A stretch of DNA of 64,000 nt, from NCBI RefSeq assembly GCF_009176545.1, contig NZ_VTOJ01000002.1, positions 1,302,001 through 1,366,000 of the forward strand, in the 5' to 3' direction. The translations under genes and the position numbers were made by a program. The stretch is from Salinigranum salinum. Its GTDB lineage: Archaea > Halobacteriota > Halobacteria > Halobacteriales > Haloferacaceae. The notes beneath the pieces were generated by a model that saw only the letters and a list, made by a program, of their open reading frames with translations, was not told the DNA's origin and ran no database searches. How positions within the stretch are numbered: position 1 is the stretch's first letter; each line of letters opens with the position of its first letter. Of the stretch, positions 62,805-64,000 are shown in pieces.

Positions 62805-62931
62805 ACTGGGTGTACGGAGTGCGGAACCGTAAGCGTCTCGCACCGAGCGCCGTCGACGACGAGGGTGGGTAGATCGGTCGCCCGAAGGGGGAACGCTCAT
62901 ACCGGCTCGTGTGGAACGTTCCCACGGATCT

Positions 62932-63039
62932 ATGTACATGGACGAGCGCGAGACGTATCGGTGCGAGGTGTGTGGGAAGGAGTTCGACTCCGAACGGGCC
63001 CTCCAGGCACACGTCCGCTCGGTCGGTCTCGTCGACTGA
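62932..63039 (+). CDS. C2H2-like zinc-finger microprotein
   Basis: The 35-residue protein reads MYMDERETYRCEVCGKEFDS and ERALQAHVRSVGLVD. It has the CxxC knuckle, conserved Phe and the first His of a C2H2 finger, but the second His is missing and the protein ends GLVD. Haloarchaea have similar microproteins ending this way, from memory. An ATG at 62938 is an alternative start. Confidence 0.65.
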   Translation: MYMDERETYRCEVCGKEFDSERALQAHVRSVGLVD

Positions 63040-63098
63040 GTCGGTCCCGGTCGTCAGACGGATCAGCTGGTTCGCTACGTCGCGGGTTCACGAACCGG

Positions 63099-63929
63099 TC
63101 AGCGGTACTGATTGAGCCGCTTCTTCAGCCGTTTGGCCGCCTCGCCGGCGACCGAGGCGAACGCCTCGCCCCGGTCCTCGCCGGCGAAGATGATGCCCCG
63201 AGAGGAGTTGACGAGACCGACGCCGTCGGCGAGGCCGTGTGTGACGGCGGCCTCGGCGTCGCCACCCTGTGCGCCGACGCCGGGGACGAGGAAGGGGAGG
63301 TCGGGCACCTGTTCGCGAACCGATGCGAGTTCGTCCGGCGTGGTCGCGCCGACGACGAGGCCGACGTTTCCGTTCGCGTTCCACAGGTCCGCGAGCGCCG
63401 CGACCCGCTCGTACACCCGGTCGCCCGAGGCGAGTTCGAGATCCTGGAGGTCGCCGCCGCCGGGGTTGGAGGTGCGACAGAGGACGAACACGCCCTTGTC
63501 GGCACGCGAGAGGAACGGTTCCAGCGAGTCCCGACCCAGATAGGGGTTCACCGTGATCGCGTCGGCGTGGTCGAGGAGGTGCGCGTACTGTCGGGAGGTG
63601 TTGCCGATATCGGCCCGTTTCGCGTCGAGGAGCACGGGCACGTCCTTCCCGTGGGCGTACGCGATCGTCTCCCGGAGGGCACGCCAGCCGTCGCCGTCCT
63701 CGTAGAACGCCGCGTTGGGCTTGTAGCAGGCGGCGTGTTCGTGCGTCGCGTCGATGATCCGCCGGTTGAACGCCCAGCGGGGGAGGTCGTGCTCGCGGAG
63801 GTGATCGGGGATGCGCGCGGGGTCGGGGTCGAGGCCGACCGAGACGACGCTGTCGATCCGGTCGATTCGCTGCCGAAGTCGGTGGAAAAAGCCCGTCGAA
63901 CCCACATCCGAACTCGAACTCGTACTCAT
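63099..63929 (-). CDS. pyrF: Orotidine 5'-phosphate decarboxylase
   Basis: The 276-residue enzyme makes UMP from OMP. The catalytic DxKxxD is VLLDAKRADIGNTS (D102, K104, D107). SVVSVGLDPDPARIP near the start, ACYKPNAAFYEDGD and the phosphate site PGVGAQGGDAEAAVTH with NSSRGIIFAGE complete the barrel. The length and VGLDPD start are of the longer type 2 family. A Ser-rich N-terminus (STSSSSDVGS) is halophilic. Confidence 0.96.
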   Translation of the reverse strand: MSTSSSSDVGSTGFFHRLRQRIDRIDSVVSVGLDPDPARIPDHLREHDLPRWAFNRRIIDATHEHAACYKPNAAFYEDGDGWRALRETIAYAHGKDVPVLLDAKRADIGNTSRQYAHLLDHADAITVNPYLGRDSLEPFLSRADKGVFVLCRTSNPGGGDLQDLELASGDRVYERVAALADLWNANGNVGLVVGATTPDELASVREQVPDLPFLVPGVGAQGGDAEAAVTHGLADGVGLVNSSRGIIFAGEDRGEAFASVAGEAAKRLKKRLNQYR

Positions 63930-64000
63930 ACCCGTCGATGCTCGGGGAGCGTCTCAAACCTTTCCGTGCGTCTCGGGCGCGTGTCCCGGCGTGTGGAACG

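Overview
The window is chromosomal DNA from a halophilic archaeon (class Halobacteria). Evidence: very high GC with strongly GC-biased third codon positions; acidic proteins (for example the Asp/Glu tails of uS3 and eL32); archaeal-only ribosomal proteins (eS4, eL19, eL32); the C50 carotenoid genes crtB, crtD, lyeJ and cruF; Tat signal peptides, a TPTET-type lipoprotein and a PGF-CTERM-like protein; and many start codons lying about 25-30 nt after a TATA-like box, as in leaderless haloarchaeal mRNAs. I cannot name the genus.

Layout. 1-5.8 kb: a truncated membrane protein, a photolyase/cryptochrome and a class II (B12-dependent) ribonucleotide reductase. 6-9.6 kb: an exported lipoprotein, a broken membrane gene, a Tat substrate and a small membrane/winged-helix group. 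9.65-17.2 kb: a membrane-anchored sulfite-oxidase-type molybdoenzyme, a zinc-finger microprotein, crtB, a PAS histidine kinase and the crtD-lyeJ-cruF operon for bacterioruberin. 17.3-31 kb: mixed metabolic, membrane, stress and unknown genes (SDR, ZIP transporter, a frameshifted VIT1, two Usp proteins, a PGF-CTERM-like protein, archaeal ornithine cyclodeaminase, a GCS2 ligase, an alpha/beta hydrolase). 31-37 kb: glutamine-dependent NAD synthetase, an MFS transporter, an amidase and an RNase H-like exonuclease.

37.1-38.1 kb is a small VapBC island lying against secY. 38.1-52.7 kb is the merged S10/spc ribosomal operon read on the minus strand (SPOUT methyltransferase, uL3, uL4, uL23, uL2, uS19, uL22, uS3, uL29, Rnp1, uS17, uL14, uL24, eS4, uL5, uS14, uS8, uL6, eL32, eL19, uL18, uS5, uL30, uL15, SecY), packed with 1-8 nt overlaps or very short gaps. 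53.6-54.9 kb has a tRNA-Gly(GCC) gene followed by three further copies of its 3' end, hairpins and a second VapBC pair. 55-64 kb holds zinc-ribbon microproteins, a BrkB-type membrane protein, MTH1187, Mch, a HAD phosphatase, a GTPBP1-like translational GTPase, a J-domain membrane protein, a C2H2-like microprotein and PyrF.

The most notable signals are: (a) an abrupt AT-rich codon patch over the catalytic NPCGE loop of NrdJ, which looks like a scar of a lost intein; (b) two unrelated VapBC pairs, each in a roughly 0.93-0.97 kb segment bounded by direct repeats of the 3' end of the adjacent essential gene (secY and tRNA-Gly); and (c) a series of tRNA 3'-end copies separated by nested hairpins. 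Function calls come from reading motifs by eye; no database search was run.
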